Shown here in pieces: positions 6,378 through 6,537 of a stretch of DNA of 6,537 nt. How positions within the stretch are numbered: position 1 is the stretch's first letter; the number at the start of each line of letters is the position of its first letter. A program made the translations under genes and the position numbers. The notes beneath the pieces are model-generated. The model was not told where the DNA came from and made no database searches. It saw only the letters and a program-made list of their open reading frames with translations. The DNA is from Hyphomicrobiales bacterium (GTDB lineage Bacteria; Pseudomonadota; Alphaproteobacteria; Rhizobiales; S144-35), in the NCBI GenBank assembly GCA_015494185.1, contig WGBT01000065.1, positions 1-6,537 of the forward strand, read 5' to 3'.

Positions 6378-6537
6378 CGGGGCATTTCCGCGCTGCTGGC
6401 GGGCAAGGGAGCGGCCCAATGGGTGGAACACCGTCTTTGTATCTATCCTTTTATTTTATACCGGCGGTATTTATCATTGACCGCTGATGTTTTCCGTATC
6501 CCTTTGAATGTTCTGCGTAAATTGAACGATATACGAG
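6354..6537 (+). CDS. Partial hypothetical protein, runs off the window
   Basis: From ATG 6354 a frame stays open for 61 codons to the window end. It reads MERLRVRQRGISALLAGKG and later YPFILYRRYLSLT and PLNVLRKLNDIR. I do not recognise the family. The segment is basic, with no signal peptide or clear membrane span. The last 30 codons are AT-richer yet still without a stop, which mildly supports coding. No ribosome site precedes ATG 6354; an in-frame GTG at 6369 has GGAG (6356-6359) 9 nt upstream and may be the real start. The first codons overlap the candidate ccoI promoter on the other strand. An open frame of this length can arise by chance, so this is tentative. Confidence 0.35.
   Translation, partial: MERLRVRQRGISALLAGKGAAQWVEHRLCIYPFILYRRYLSLTADVFRIPLNVLRKLNDIR

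Overview
The window looks like a piece of an alphaproteobacterial chromosome. Three things point there: a TIGR02301/DUF2385-type exported protein, a FixI/CcoI-type copper ATPase whose sequence closely follows the rhizobial FixI pattern, and a TPR-CHAT protein of the architecture common in rhizobia-like genomes. Codon use is G/C-rich and even across the genes. I see no transposase, integrase, rRNA, tRNA or CRISPR array. I cannot name the genus.

Layout. (1) 1-85 is a short AT-rich 3' flank. (2) 86-505, minus strand, is a small exported protein of the TIGR02301 family. (3) 506-605 is a divergent, AT-rich control region carrying a 9-bp direct repeat (548-556 and 565-573). (4) 606-3737, plus strand, is a 1043-residue exported protein: Sec-type signal peptide, ten tandem 42-residue TPR units, a helical linker, and a C-terminal CHAT (caspase-like) domain with the His-Cys dyad intact (H882, C933). 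(5) After only 6 bp, and convergent with it, comes the minus-strand pair ccoI (4016-6289) and ccoS (3744-4007), an assembly module for cbb3-type cytochrome c oxidase. (6) 6290-6537 is the region upstream of ccoI. It holds a plausible ccoI promoter and an unassigned plus-strand reading frame that runs off the window.

How the genes relate. CcoI and CcoS act together: CcoI moves Cu(I) across the inner membrane and CcoS is needed to insert cofactors into cbb3 oxidase, so the pair supports microaerobic respiration. The usual upstream partner ccoH/fixH is not in the 248 bp before ccoI. The TPR-CHAT protein and the divergent TIGR02301 protein both carry export signals and share a control region, so a common envelope role is possible but is inference only. 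The TPR-CHAT protein is the most interesting item. Its catalytic residues look intact, but its signal peptide places it outside the cytoplasm, and I know of no established substrate or pathway for this exported subgroup.
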